A stretch of DNA of 64,000 nt from contig NZ_VFPG01000001.1 of assembly GCF_006716565.1 (NCBI RefSeq), positions 2,976,001 to 3,040,000 of the forward strand. Reading direction: 5' to 3'. Positions within the stretch are counted from its first letter, which is position 1. Each line of letters begins with the position of its first letter. Source of the stretch: Nocardia bhagyanarayanae (lineage in GTDB: Bacteria; Actinomycetota; Actinomycetes; Mycobacteriales; Mycobacteriaceae). The notes under the pieces are model-generated. The model did not search any database. It was given only the letters and a program-made list of their open reading frames with translations, and was not told the DNA's origin. The position numbers and the translations under genes are program-made. This document shows, piece by piece, positions 1 through 8,716 of this stretch.

Positions 1-310
1 GATTCTCCGATAGCGGTTCGCTCTGGTAGCGCCCGCGCGGTGCGTTAAGCTCTCTGCGCCGCGCATCACTCGGGTCGGCTCGGGCCGCGGCTTTCGATCC
101 GGTTCTCGACGTTCGACTCATGGCCAGACCCGGCTGCCCGCCCGTTCGACGGGTTCGTCCGGTAGCTCTAAACCTTTGTAAACAAAAAGGATTCGCGGCG
201 CGATGTCCAATCGGCGCCCGTATCATGTTGTGCGCGAGATCGCCGCCGCCGGGGTCCTTCGGATTCCGGGAACCCGTGCGATCGGCGACGAGGGGTGAGG
301 ACTTCGGCAG
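1..310. other. gene-free stretch before the first cassette gene
   Basis: No convincing coding region is seen in these 310 bases on either strand. A GAGGGGTGAGG stretch at about 288-298 is a plausible ribosome binding site for the gene starting at 311. TATCAT at 221-226 could be a -10 element but has no good -35 partner, so the promoter is unassigned. Confidence 0.4.
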
Positions 311-2155
311 GTGAGAATTCAACCGAGACAACAGATCCTGAACGTGTGGGAGGCGCTCGTAGCCACCTGTTGGGACGGCGATGATTGGAAGTGGGACGGC
401 CAAGTGGCCGCCAATTCCATCAGCGACTCCGAGCAGCTGCTGTGCCTGCTGTATCCGGCGACGGAGATCGACACGTTCTCGTTGGACAATCCGGACAGCA
501 TGGCCGACGACGTGCTCGCCGCGCTCGCGCCGATCGGTGACTCCACGCAGATCCGTGGTTTCGTGCTGTGGCTGCTCGAACAGTACGTCGAGCGGAACAC
601 CAAGGATTCCGGCGAGCCGGACTTCGCCGCGGGCAGTTATCTGCGCGCCGCGGACGGCGAGCCGACGCCGGAGCAGTACCGGATCGAAGTGGTCGACGCC
701 TATTCCATGTCGCTGACCGTGTGTATGGCCGGTCTGCGCTTCCTGCGCTCCTATTCCGAGCGGACGCGTTCGGAGGATCTGAAGGCGCGGATCAAGCTGC
801 TGTCCGATCAGCTCAGTGTCCGGCTGACGGCGGCCATGACCGGTCTGGTGCGCAGCTTCGTCGTCAACACGGTGCGGCAGAAATCGCCTGAGGGACAGGC
901 GATTCTGAGCATGCTCGATCAGAGCGGTCCCGGTGAGGACGCCGGACTCGTCGAGGGTGTGCGCCGTGCGCTCGCGCGCGTGCGGGCCCGGCTGCGCAGT
1001 GACGTCGTGCTCGGGCAGGAGGAATCGGTCAAGGCGCTCGAGGACGAGAGCCTGCTGTTCGAGTGCGGCTGGAGCTGGGGCGTGGTGCGCAACGCCACCG
1101 AAGTCGACTTCGTCGAAGCGCGGATCGGCGATCAGCCCGGCATCGCCGATCCGCGGCCCTACCTGTACTTCACCATCGTCGCCCTGGACGGCATCAACGA
1201 CCTCGTCGCCCCGCGCACCGGCGAACTCGGTCTGCTCAACGAACAGCAGCACCGGCTGGCGCAGGCGCTGCGCACGCGATGGGAACTCACCCAGCGTTAT
1301 TGGTCCACCGTCGCGCGCTTCGGCACGGGATCTTGGCCGCTGGAGGACATTCCGTGGCGGACGTCGGACAACGAGCAGTCCGACTACTTCAGTCTCACGG
1401 TGTCCGCGGTGCTGATCCAGGACCTGGTCGCCCGCACCGCCACCGACGACGACTTGACAAGGGCCGTTGCCATTTTCGACGAGCTGGCCGGGCGGGGCAG
1501 GATCATCCGCAGGCCGACGGTCGATGACCCCGCCATCGCGCTGCACAACCCCGGCGTCCGGCTGCGCCTGCGCGGCAGCGAGCAGGTGGACAACGGATCG
1601 GTCCTGCAGTGGGAGGTGTCGGACTTCGCCGCCGTGCTGCTCAAGCGCATGTTGCAGGCGGCACGCCTGTCCAACAACGTCGCGGCGCGGGACAAGCTGA
1701 TGGAACTGTCCAAGGCGGCGATGGACCATCTGCACCGGCGCGTGCTGCGCGTCGGCGCCGTCGGGTTGTGGGACGACCCCACAAGGGTTTTCGGCGGCAA
1801 CGGCGCCGGGACGGTGTCCGAGCCGTCGTGGTACATGACCGAACGCGTCATCGAGTGCATGGTGGCCGCGGAGCAGACCTATCGGCAGTCGCCGCCCAAT
1901 TGGCCCGAGCTGCAAGCGGTGGCGCGAGTCATGCTGAACACCGCCGAACACCGCTTCGATCAGGAATTGCTCGGCGCCAGCGTCCTCGACGCCTCCCCGA
2001 ACCGCGAGACGTTGGTGGAGGTCGAGCGCAACATCGACGAAGCGCGGCAGCAGTTACGGGAGGACGCCGCGACGACGCTGGTGCACACGCTCGACGCGCT
2101 GCGCGAACTCTACAAACTCGCTGCCGCGCGCGACGACGCGACAAGGAGTTCCTGA
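311..2155 (+). CDS. SCO2524 family protein (uncharacterised cassette member)
   Basis: 614-residue protein with a GTG start and no signal peptide or obvious membrane segment. I recognise it as the SCO2524 family from its opening (MRIQPRQQ), the block LLCLLYPATEI near residue 45, LLFECGWSW near residue 250 and WPLEDIPWRT near residue 345. Nothing in it resembles a known catalytic domain; it looks mostly helical, possibly a scaffold. It is the first of four same-strand genes with gaps of 4, 14 and 1 bases, so co-transcription is very likely. The AAGGAG for the next gene lies inside its last codons. In Streptomyces a methyltransferase gene (SCO2525) usually precedes this family; none lies within the 310 bases visible upstream. 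Family assignment is from memory; function is unknown. Confidence 0.85.
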   Translation: MRIQPRQQILNVWEALVATCWDGDDWKWDGQVAANSISDSEQLLCLLYPATEIDTFSLDNPDSMADDVLAALAPIGDSTQIRGFVLWLLEQYVERNTKDSGEPDFAAGSYLRAADGEPTPEQYRIEVVDAYSMSLTVCMAGLRFLRSYSERTRSEDLKARIKLLSDQLSVRLTAAMTGLVRSFVVNTVRQKSPEGQAILSMLDQSGPGEDAGLVEGVRRALARVRARLRSDVVLGQEESVKALEDESLLFECGWSWGVVRNATEVDFVEARIGDQPGIADPRPYLYFTIVALDGINDLVAPRTGELGLLNEQQHRLAQALRTRWELTQRYWSTVARFGTGSWPLEDIPWRTSDNEQSDYFSLTVSAVLIQDLVARTATDDDLTRAVAIFDELAGRGRIIRRPTVDDPAIALHNPGVRLRLRGSEQVDNGSVLQWEVSDFAAVLLKRMLQAARLSNNVAARDKLMELSKAAMDHLHRRVLRVGAVGLWDDPTRVFGGNGAGTVSEPSWYMTERVIECMVAAEQTYRQSPPNWPELQAVARVMLNTAEHRFDQELLGASVLDASPNRETLVEVERNIDEARQQLREDAATTLVHTLDALRELYKLAAARDDATRSS

Positions 2156-2159
2156 TCGC

Positions 2160-3080
2160 ATGATCGTCTTCGCGACCTCCGACAAAGGGGGTACCGGCCG
2201 GTCGGTGACCAGCTGCAATCTCGGCTACCGGCTGTGCTCGAAAATGGGCAAGAACGTCGCCTATCTGGACTTCGATTTCGGATCGCCCACCGCCGGAGCG
2301 CTTTTCGAGATCGGCGGTATGGAGCGCGGCATCTCGAGCGGCTCCGGCCTGCATTCGTATCTGCTCGGCAAGATCGATGTCGCGACCCGAGTCGACGTGC
2401 GGGGAAACACCGACCGGACCGATCTGCGCAAGCTGCCCGGTCCCACCGGCAAACTCGTCTTGCTCCCCGGTGACCTCGGCGGCGGCGAATTCGACAAGAA
2501 GGCGAACGACGACATCGTCGAGCGGTGCGCGCGTCTGCTGCTCGAACTGGACCAGGCGTTCGACGTCTGTCTGGTCGACCTCAGTTCGGGACGTTCGGTC
2601 GCGATGGACATCTCGCTGAAGGCGACAGCGCTGCCGCAATTGGCGACGCGAACGGTTCGCTGGCTCGTCTTCCACCGGTGGACCCGGCAGCACATTCTGG
2701 CCGCCAACGGTCTGGTGCACGGTGAGCACGGTCTGCTGGAGTGCGGTGTCCGGGTCGGACACGACCGGGAGACATTGTTGGACAACCTGAGATACGTGCG
2801 GACCGCGGTGCCACAATTGAACATGGCCACGGGCGGTTCCGGGCCGCAGGCTGCCTGGCTGCACCAGCAGGACGCGATGTTGAAGCATTTGGCGTCGACC
2901 AAGGAGGTCGGAGCGAGTGCGCTGCTCGGCGAGACCCCGGTCGAACCGGTTCTGCAATACCGCGAGCAGCTGATCCTGGATATCGATGTGAAGAAGGAAA
3001 TCGCGAACAGGCCTACCGTCGTCGCGTTCGACCTGCTCGCCAAGCGTTTGATCGACGAGGCGACCTGGATTCGGTTCTGA
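2160..3080 (+). CDS. SCO2523 family variant P-loop ATPase-like protein
   Basis: 306-residue protein of the ParA/MinD (SIMIBI) type. The N-terminus reads FATSDKGGTGRSVTSCN. The deviant-Walker signature lysine (K9) is present, but the usual catalytic lysine of GK(S/T) is arginine (R14), which is why the family is called a variant P-loop. A DFDFGSPT stretch (about residues 38-45) sits where ParA proteins carry their switch aspartate. No membrane-targeting helix is evident at the C-terminus. ATG start with AAGGAG at 2143-2148. It lies between SCO2524-like and SCO2522-like genes in the same operon. By fold it should bind a nucleotide and dimerise; whether it hydrolyses ATP is doubtful given the arginine. 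Confidence 0.9.
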   Translation: MIVFATSDKGGTGRSVTSCNLGYRLCSKMGKNVAYLDFDFGSPTAGALFEIGGMERGISSGSGLHSYLLGKIDVATRVDVRGNTDRTDLRKLPGPTGKLVLLPGDLGGGEFDKKANDDIVERCARLLLELDQAFDVCLVDLSSGRSVAMDISLKATALPQLATRTVRWLVFHRWTRQHILAANGLVHGEHGLLECGVRVGHDRETLLDNLRYVRTAVPQLNMATGGSGPQAAWLHQQDAMLKHLASTKEVGASALLGETPVEPVLQYREQLILDIDVKKEIANRPTVVAFDLLAKRLIDEATWIRF

Positions 3081-3094
3081 CCTGACCCGCATGA

Positions 3095-4138
3095 ATGCCA
3101 ACCCGGAAAGGGCCGTTGAACACGGTGGAGAACGCCACAGGCTACAGCGAGGCGACCGAGAGCGCTCGGCTCGCCAGGGTGCCGCTGTCCCATATGTCCA
3201 TCGAGGTGGGGCATTTCTACATGAACGATCTCACCAACGGTGAGGATCGCATTCGCACCCAATTTCGCCGTATCGTTCCACTGGTCGGCGCCTACACCGA
3301 GATCGCGAAAAGCGAGTACGGTCCGCGCGCCAGGGTCAGCACCTGCTTTCTGATCGACGACTATTTCCGCTCGGATACCAATCCAGGGGAAATCCTGCGC
3401 AAGCTGCTCGGCATCGCCGACGAATGCGGTTTGCGTATCGACTATCTGGCGAGGGAAGCCGGCTGCTTCGAGGTCCCGGTCGCGGGTCCCGAAGGGGTGA
3501 GCGTGTCACGCATTCCGCTCGCCGATATGGTGCGCAGCCGCATTGTTCCCGAGCCGTACGAGGGCACCAACGGGCGACGACCGCCGACAATGGAATCCGG
3601 CTGGCTGTGCAACGGAAAGCGCGCGAACGAAGGCGATTCCGGCCAGGCGATGCACGAGGAGGCCTACACGCCGCCGGAAGAGCTCGGGCGGCGCGAGCAT
3701 TCCATCTTCCTCGACGTGGAGATGTGGAGCAGGCGGACGAAAGTGAACGGGCGCGCCGACGGCCACACCAAATGGTCGTGCCCCTATCTCGCCTCCATCT
3801 GGCAGCTGCTGCGCTTGGGAATGCTGCGCATGCAGGGGGCGCCGATCGTGGAACCGCAGCCGTGGGGACCGGGGGACGAGTGGCCGGACAACTGGTGGGA
3901 TATGCCCGCGGTGCTCCAGCTGAATCCGAAGGCCAAGCCGTTCGCGGCGTATCGGTCGATCTCGCTGCTGCCCAAGCGCTATCTGAAGATCGAAGCCGCC
4001 GTGCAACTGATCCTCGACCACATCCAACTCGACGACGACGTGGTCGACCAGATCGTGAGCCGCGGTCGGGAAGAGGGAATCACGCTGCCGCGCAAGGTCA
4101 CCGATCGCATCGGCCACGTTCTGCTGGACGGGGTCTGA
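3095..4138 (+). CDS. SCO2522 family protein (uncharacterised cassette member)
   Basis: 347 residues if read from ATG 3095. The conserved part begins around LSHMSIEVGHFYMNDL (residues 31-46), and GGAAAGG at 3105-3111 lies after that ATG, so the real start may be TTG 3116 or GTG 3125. Recognisable family blocks are RVSTCFLIDDYF (about residue 83), SGWLCNGKR (about residue 169), HSIFLDVEMW (about residue 204) and WSCPYLASIWQLLRLGMLR (about residue 228). There is no known enzymatic signature. The ordered FLIDDYF and FLDVEMW strands with acidic residues could build a metal or phosphate site, but that is speculation. It sits 14 bases after the variant P-loop gene and one base before the SCO2521-like gene. 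Confidence 0.85.
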   Translation: MPTRKGPLNTVENATGYSEATESARLARVPLSHMSIEVGHFYMNDLTNGEDRIRTQFRRIVPLVGAYTEIAKSEYGPRARVSTCFLIDDYFRSDTNPGEILRKLLGIADECGLRIDYLAREAGCFEVPVAGPEGVSVSRIPLADMVRSRIVPEPYEGTNGRRPPTMESGWLCNGKRANEGDSGQAMHEEAYTPPEELGRREHSIFLDVEMWSRRTKVNGRADGHTKWSCPYLASIWQLLRLGMLRMQGAPIVEPQPWGPGDEWPDNWWDMPAVLQLNPKAKPFAAYRSISLLPKRYLKIEAAVQLILDHIQLDDDVVDQIVSRGREEGITLPRKVTDRIGHVLLDGV

Positions 4139-4139
4139 G

Positions 4140-5243
4140 TTGACCGGCCCGACGAGTTCCGACGGTGCGCCCGCGCGGCGCGGGGTTCGAGCGAACCGCT
4201 CGGCTCCCGCGCGCGGCCGGGGCCGCCCGGCTCGATTGGTCGCGCGCGGCGCGCGGGCCCAACCGCGGACGCCGCCGCCCGAACTGCCCGTCGTGCTTGG
4301 TGAAGTCGAAACCTGTCTGCTGCCGACCGGTACCGCGTTGCGCCGCGAGGAGACGATCGACCTGCTCGGGCAGCTGATGCCCGACAGCACCATCTTCTGG
4401 CGGGAGCGCCCGATCTCACTGGCCATCTCGCCGCCGACGGTCGAAGGAGTCGACTGCCAGCTGAAAGTGCCGACGCGGACGAGCGTGCGGGCGATCGGGA
4501 CGGTCGCGACGCGCTCGCTGGTGTTCGGCGGCCGCGTGTTGCAGAGTTCGTCGGTGACCAGGGTGGTGGCGGGCGCGAACGGGCAGCGCCAGACCTGGTC
4601 GCACTATCTGAGCCGGGCCGGCGTGCTCGAAACGGTCTCCAAGATCGCGAAGGACACCGGAACCGGTGTGGCCGAGGGCTTCCTGGTGCCGGGACCTGCC
4701 TCCGACAGCACGCTCGACCTGACATCGATCGCGAACCGGCTGCTCGGCCGGATCCGGATGGACAGCCGGCTCGACCAGCGGGTCCCGCTGCCGTCGGAGG
4801 CCACGCGGCTGCGCTGGGCGGCGCGGGTCGACCGGGGGAATCCGCCGTCCGTGCGGTTCCGGCTCCAGGACGACCGGGTGCGGGCGGTCCTGGTGACCGT
4901 CGGAAGCGCGGCGGAGCTGGATGACGTCCAGCGCTTCTGTGAGGATCTCGCGGTGCACGATTGGCTGCTGACGGCCACGTCGGCGGCGATCGACCAGTCC
5001 GACCTCTTCCCGCCGGGGAGTACGGAGTCGGTCGCGGTGTTGCTGCCCGTGCTGCGGCACCTTGCCCACGTCTGGATGCCGCGCGCGCACACCCCACCCG
5101 GTCTGCGCGCACTGTGGGACGGGCTGGAGGAGGCGCCCGGCCTGACGGCGGGGCGGCGGGGACTGGTCGACCAGGTCCGTGACCGGGTGCTCGTCGCGGC
5201 ACTGGACGCGTTGCGGCACAGCAGGACAATGCCGCAGGACTGA
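4140..5243 (+). CDS. SCO2521 family protein (uncharacterised cassette member)
   Basis: 367 residues from a TTG codon one base after the preceding stop. The first 45 or so residues are Arg/Ala/Pro-rich and disordered, and the conserved family region starts near LPVVLGEVETCLLPT, so a later start is possible. Conserved blocks include SLAISPPTVEGVDCQL, VRAIGTVATRSLV, WSHYLSRAGVLE and LRWAARVDRG. No membrane helix or catalytic motif is evident. It is the last gene of the four-gene cassette and ends five bases before the convergent channel-like gene. Role unknown; the invariant grouping with a ParA-like ATPase suggests one complex or pathway. Confidence 0.83.
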   Translation: MTGPTSSDGAPARRGVRANRSAPARGRGRPARLVARGARAQPRTPPPELPVVLGEVETCLLPTGTALRREETIDLLGQLMPDSTIFWRERPISLAISPPTVEGVDCQLKVPTRTSVRAIGTVATRSLVFGGRVLQSSSVTRVVAGANGQRQTWSHYLSRAGVLETVSKIAKDTGTGVAEGFLVPGPASDSTLDLTSIANRLLGRIRMDSRLDQRVPLPSEATRLRWAARVDRGNPPSVRFRLQDDRVRAVLVTVGSAAELDDVQRFCEDLAVHDWLLTATSAAIDQSDLFPPGSTESVAVLLPVLRHLAHVWMPRAHTPPGLRALWDGLEEAPGLTAGRRGLVDQVRDRVLVAALDALRHSRTMPQD

Positions 5244-5248
5244 CGGAT

Positions 5249-6115
5249 TCACAGCCGGAACCAGCGCCGCACCAGCAGCGCGAAGAACACGGAGGTGAAC
5301 ACGATTCCGGTGTAGGACTCGACGATCAGTAGCACCCGGCCCGCCCGCCCGATGTCGGTGAGATCGCCGAGTCCGACCGGATTGAGATAGTTGACCAGGC
5401 ACAGGTGGAAGGTCGTCGAGATCGGCTCACGGTCGGTCAGCCACAGCGCCGCGGTGAAGGCGAGCAGCTGTAGCGCGATCCAGCCGAGCAGCTGGAAAGG
5501 GCGAAAGCCATACCCGCACAGCAGATCCGAGATAGCGCCAGGGATGCGCTTCCACACCGGGAAGGTCGCGCGCCGCCGGGCTCTGGCCAGCGCGAGACGG
5601 CAGCGGTCCTGTTTGCCGAAATCCTCTTCCAGCGCGTGCAACGCGGTGGCGCGCTTGAACGCCAGCGCCGCGTGCGACGGCAGGTCGGCGTCGGTGAGGC
5701 GATGACCGAGCTGTTCGTAGATCTCGGCAAGCCGCATGTTCTGGGTACGGCTCAGGCGCCGCGGTCCGCGGAACTCCACCTCGGCCGCCAGGAGCGCGGT
5801 CAGGATCGTCAGTGGCGTCCAGCCGGGTTGCTCGCGGTGCCCGATCGGCAGTTCGGCTGCCTCGTAGATGTGCCGGAATATCAAGGTGTCCCCGCCCGGC
5901 GCGATGGGCGCCGAATCGTAATCCAGGACGAGGTTCTCGACGTGGTTGTGGAATGCCCTGAGCATCAGCTTCTCCGGCGTTCGCGCCGGATCGTCGTGAT
6001 TCTGGTTCAGGAATTTGAGGATGTCGGTGGTGTACCGGTCGGCGTGTCTGTCGATCAAGGTGGTCATCGACAGCACCGCGTGCGGCAGCTGTGACTGCCC
6101 TACGTATTCGGTCAT
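5249..6115 (-). CDS. two-transmembrane ion-channel-like protein with GLGD filter
   Basis: 288-residue protein. Residues 1 to about 195 are soluble and largely helical, with a PRRLSRTQNMRLAEIYEQLG segment that looks like a helical repeat. The C-terminus has a membrane helix (LLGWIALQLLAFTAALWL), a re-entrant pore-helix-like stretch (TTFHLCLVNYLNPVGLGDLTD) and a second helix (LLIVESYTGIVFTSVFFALLV). This is the two-helix ion channel layout (Ion_trans_2 type), but the TVGYGD filter is replaced by PVGLGD, so strict K+ selectivity is uncertain. ATG 6115 is preceded by a GGGGGG run 9 bases away. It is 68 bases downstream of the GNAT gene on the same strand and ends 5 bases from the SCO2521-like stop, which may be coincidence or a functional link. 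Confidence 0.75.
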   Translation of the reverse strand: MTEYVGQSQLPHAVLSMTTLIDRHADRYTTDILKFLNQNHDDPARTPEKLMLRAFHNHVENLVLDYDSAPIAPGGDTLIFRHIYEAAELPIGHREQPGWTPLTILTALLAAEVEFRGPRRLSRTQNMRLAEIYEQLGHRLTDADLPSHAALAFKRATALHALEEDFGKQDRCRLALARARRRATFPVWKRIPGAISDLLCGYGFRPFQLLGWIALQLLAFTAALWLTDREPISTTFHLCLVNYLNPVGLGDLTDIGRAGRVLLIVESYTGIVFTSVFFALLVRRWFRL

Positions 6116-6183
6116 GTGTGTGGTGCCCCCCGGCATCGTCCGCGTCGTCTCGACGTGACATCCACCATAGCAATGTGATTCGG

Positions 6184-6717
6184 CTATCGGCCGGGCCGCT
6201 GTTTGAGCCAGTGCGGGTCGGTCGGCTCGGGCACCCGGCCGGCGGCGGGTTTCGGGGTGAGCCGATATCGCAGCACATCGCGCGGCTCGCCGGGGCCGAA
6301 ATACTGGTCCTCGTGACCGGTCACCTCGAAACCGGCGGTCTTGTACAGGTTGGTGGCGAGCTGATCGCTCGGGCGCACGGTGATGTAGACCGAATCCGCC
6401 GCGGCGGTCCGGCAGCTGTGCACCGCGCGTTCCAGCAGCCCACGGCCGATCCGGCGTCCCCGATACGGTGCGGCGACGGCCAAGCCCATCACCCAGCCTC
6501 GGCTGCGTGACCCTAGGCCGACGAGTGCGTATCCGCAGACGCGGTCGTCGAGTTCGGCCACCACCCAATGCGATCCGTGCAGATCGAACAGCTGCCGCAG
6601 TGCGGCGTACGGGTAGGCGTGGTCCGCGAACTGTTCCAGTTCGAGCGCGGCGATGTCCGTGAGGTCGTGCACTGTCGCGGCCCGGTAGACAGCCCCCGGC
6701 CTTGCCCCGATTTCCAA
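6184..6717 (-). CDS. GNAT family N-acetyltransferase
   Basis: 177 residues with a single GNAT fold. The acetyl-CoA pyrophosphate loop is visible as VAAPYRGRRIGRGLLERAV (about residues 80-98), preceded by strand beta-4 (GWVMGLAV) and followed by the YKTAGFEVTGHEDQYF motif typical of RimI-like enzymes. I chose the TTG start at 6717 because GAGGTGAG lies 3-10 bases before it and no ATG/GTG in frame fits better. The substrate cannot be read from sequence; protein N-terminus, small amine or antibiotic are all possible. It may be co-transcribed with the channel-like gene downstream. The conserved core begins within the first 15 residues, so the protein is complete. Confidence 0.83.
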   Translation of the reverse strand: MEIGARPGAVYRAATVHDLTDIAALELEQFADHAYPYAALRQLFDLHGSHWVVAELDDRVCGYALVGLGSRSRGWVMGLAVAAPYRGRRIGRGLLERAVHSCRTAAADSVYITVRPSDQLATNLYKTAGFEVTGHEDQYFGPGEPRDVLRYRLTPKPAAGRVPEPTDPHWLKQRPGR

Positions 6718-6847
6718 TGGCTCACCTCTGTCTCCCCTGCGTGAGTCTGACTCCAGCGTAAAGCGGTGTGGTACTGCGAGGTTCGGAATCAGTGCGGCCG
6801 GTCGTTTCGGGCGGCGTTGCTCGACGGTCGCCCGGAGACGCCGAAAA

Positions 6848-6874
6848 CCGCTGGGAGGAAACCCTTCCCAGCGG
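6848..6874 (-). terminator. intrinsic terminator of narK
   Basis: A perfect 9-bp stem (CCGCTGGGA / TCCCAGCGG) with a 9-base loop is followed, in minus-strand sense, by TTTTC. It lies about 104 bases past the narK stop codon and before the GNAT gene, so it should end narK transcripts. Confidence 0.75.
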
Positions 6875-6977
6875 CATTCGGGTCGAACGAGGGCGTGGCG
6901 GTCACCGGAGGGGAATCGGGACCGCCCGGCCCCGACCGGCGTTCGGGGTTCGGTCCGAACGCCGGACGGCGATGCGG

Positions 6978-8456
6978 TTACACCTTGGCGTAGGCCAGCG
7001 AGGGGATGCGGCCGATGGCGAACGAGGAACGCAGGTAGAAGAACCAGGTGACCCCCGCCATCACGATGAACGCCGCCGAGTAGGCCCAGAAGGCGGGCGC
7101 CATGCTGCCGAAGTTGATGTTGGACAGGCGAAGTGCCTGCTGCAACAGGTAGCCGCCGGAGGCGCCGATCGCGCCGATGACGCCGATCGCCGCGCCCGCC
7201 TGTCGCTTGGCCGACGCCGAGGCTTCGGCGATGTCCATGCCGTGCTCGGAGGCGTACTTCTTGGCCTCCGCGTTGAAGATGGACGGGATCATGCGGTAGG
7301 TGGAGCCGTTGCCGATGCCGGTGAGGACGAACAGCGCGAGGAAGGCGACCAGGTAGAGCGGGAAGCTCTTCAGCTCGAGCGCCGCCATGATCGCGGCGAC
7401 AGCGACGGCCATACCGCTGAAGACGATCACGGTGATCTTCGCGCCGCCGACCTTGTCGGAGACCCACCCGCCGAACGGGCGGCTGAACGAGCCGACGAAG
7501 GCGCCGAGGAAGGCCAGGTTGCCGAGGGTGGTGATCCAGCCGATCTTGGCCAGGTCGGGGAAGTTGGCCTTGATCAGGGTGGGGAAGGCGAAGGAGAAGC
7601 CGATGAAGGAACCGAAGGTCCCGATGTAGAGGAACGACATCACCCAGGTGTGCCGGTTGGTGAGCGCCAGCTTGTAGGACTTGCCGTCGGACTTCGCGGT
7701 GCTGATGCTGTCCATGTAGCGCAGGGCGCCGAAGGTGGCGATCAGGATGAACGGCACCCAGACCAGCACCGAGAGCGTGATGCCGAAGCGGTAGCCCGCC
7801 GGATCCTTGGCCGTGAGATGGGTGCCCAACGTGATCAGCAGCGGCAGCACCAGCTGGGTCTGCGCGACGCCGAGGTTGCCGCCGGCGGCGTTGATGCCGA
7901 GGGCCGCGCCCTTTTTCCCTTCCGGGAAGAAGAACGAGATGTTGGCCATCGAGGAGGAGAAGTTGCCGCCGCCGAAGCCGGCCAGCGCCGCGAGGACCAT
8001 GAACACCCACATGGGGGTGCCCGGCTGGTTCACGAAGTAGGCCAGGCCGAGGGTCGGTATCAGCAGCATGGCCGCGCTGAACGCAGTGAATGCGCGCCCG
8101 CCGAATTTCGGGATGGCGAAGGTGTACGGAATGCGCAGCGCCGCACCGACGAGCGTCGGGGTGGAGGTGAGCAGCAGGGCGTTGCTCACCGCGGTGGGGT
8201 TGCCCTTGCCGAGCCCGGCGAGGAAGTCGAAGCCCGCGGCGCCCATGCTGGTGACCACGGTGCCCCAGATGACCCACACGCTGAAGCCGAGGTTCTCGGC
8301 GAAGACCGAGAAGATCAGGTTCTTGCGTGCGGTCAGTTTTCCGCCCGATTCCCAGAACTTCAGGTTGTCCGGTTCCCAGTGGTCCAGCCAGCGGCCACGC
8401 TTCTGGTGGCTGAACGATTCCGACTGCTGGCCGGTGGCAGCAACTGTGGCAGTCAT
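6978..8456 (-). CDS. narK: NarK-type nitrate/nitrite transporter (MFS, NNP family)
   Basis: 492 residues, 12 hydrophobic segments. The nitrate signature is clear: GFGGGNFSSSMANISFFFP followed by GKKGAALGINAAGGNLG (about residues 165-200), and a second NNP-like block FGGWVSDKVGGAK near residue 325. The N-terminal 45 residues (WEPDNLKFWESGGK) are typical of actinobacterial NarK. ATG start with GAGAGGAAG upstream. Function by family: nitrate uptake or nitrate/nitrite antiport across the membrane, feeding the narGHJI or nirBD enzymes encoded nearby. It is monocistronic, bounded by its own terminator at 6848-6874, and lies 260 bases downstream of the GntR gene. A paralogue lies at 10978-12432; the two are clearly related but not near-identical, so this is not a recent duplication. 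Confidence 0.92.
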   Translation of the reverse strand: MTATVAATGQQSESFSHQKRGRWLDHWEPDNLKFWESGGKLTARKNLIFSVFAENLGFSVWVIWGTVVTSMGAAGFDFLAGLGKGNPTAVSNALLLTSTPTLVGAALRIPYTFAIPKFGGRAFTAFSAAMLLIPTLGLAYFVNQPGTPMWVFMVLAALAGFGGGNFSSSMANISFFFPEGKKGAALGINAAGGNLGVAQTQLVLPLLITLGTHLTAKDPAGYRFGITLSVLVWVPFILIATFGALRYMDSISTAKSDGKSYKLALTNRHTWVMSFLYIGTFGSFIGFSFAFPTLIKANFPDLAKIGWITTLGNLAFLGAFVGSFSRPFGGWVSDKVGGAKITVIVFSGMAVAVAAIMAALELKSFPLYLVAFLALFVLTGIGNGSTYRMIPSIFNAEAKKYASEHGMDIAEASASAKRQAGAAIGVIGAIGASGGYLLQQALRLSNINFGSMAPAFWAYSAAFIVMAGVTWFFYLRSSFAIGRIPSLAYAKV

Positions 8457-8669
8457 CGGCTTCCTCTCGATTAGGCTCGACCGACCCTCATCGCGGCAAT
8501 CGTCGCGCCATTGCGACGTTGATTCGTCTCGGGACGCCCATCCAAGTCGGGGAGGGGCCGTCGAGTTGCCTTTTGTACGGTCGAGACAAAGGTAGAAGCC
8601 AGTTGTTGCGGGCCCGTGGCCTTCGGTGACGTTCCCGGCAAATCCGACTCACATGGGGGAAACGCCCTC

Positions 8670-8687
8670 GGTGACCAGTTGGTTACC
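8670..8687. promoter_or_regulatory. palindromic operator-like site between gntR and narK
   Basis: GGTGACCAGTTGGTTACC pairs with itself at 7 of 9 positions. Read another way it is GTGAC, six bases, GTTAC, the 11-bp spacing of OmpR-type half-sites such as GlnR. It lies just past the gntR stop and about 215 bases before narK. It could be an operator for the GntR protein, for GlnR, or part of a weak gntR terminator; nothing here decides between them. Confidence 0.35.
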
Positions 8688-8716
8688 TGGCGATGGCGCC
8701 GCGGGACCGGTCGGAA

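Noticed and set aside
120..314. 64-codon open frame before the SCO2524-like gene
   Set aside because: Overlaps the real start, Arg-rich, no ribosome site and no relation to SCO2525.
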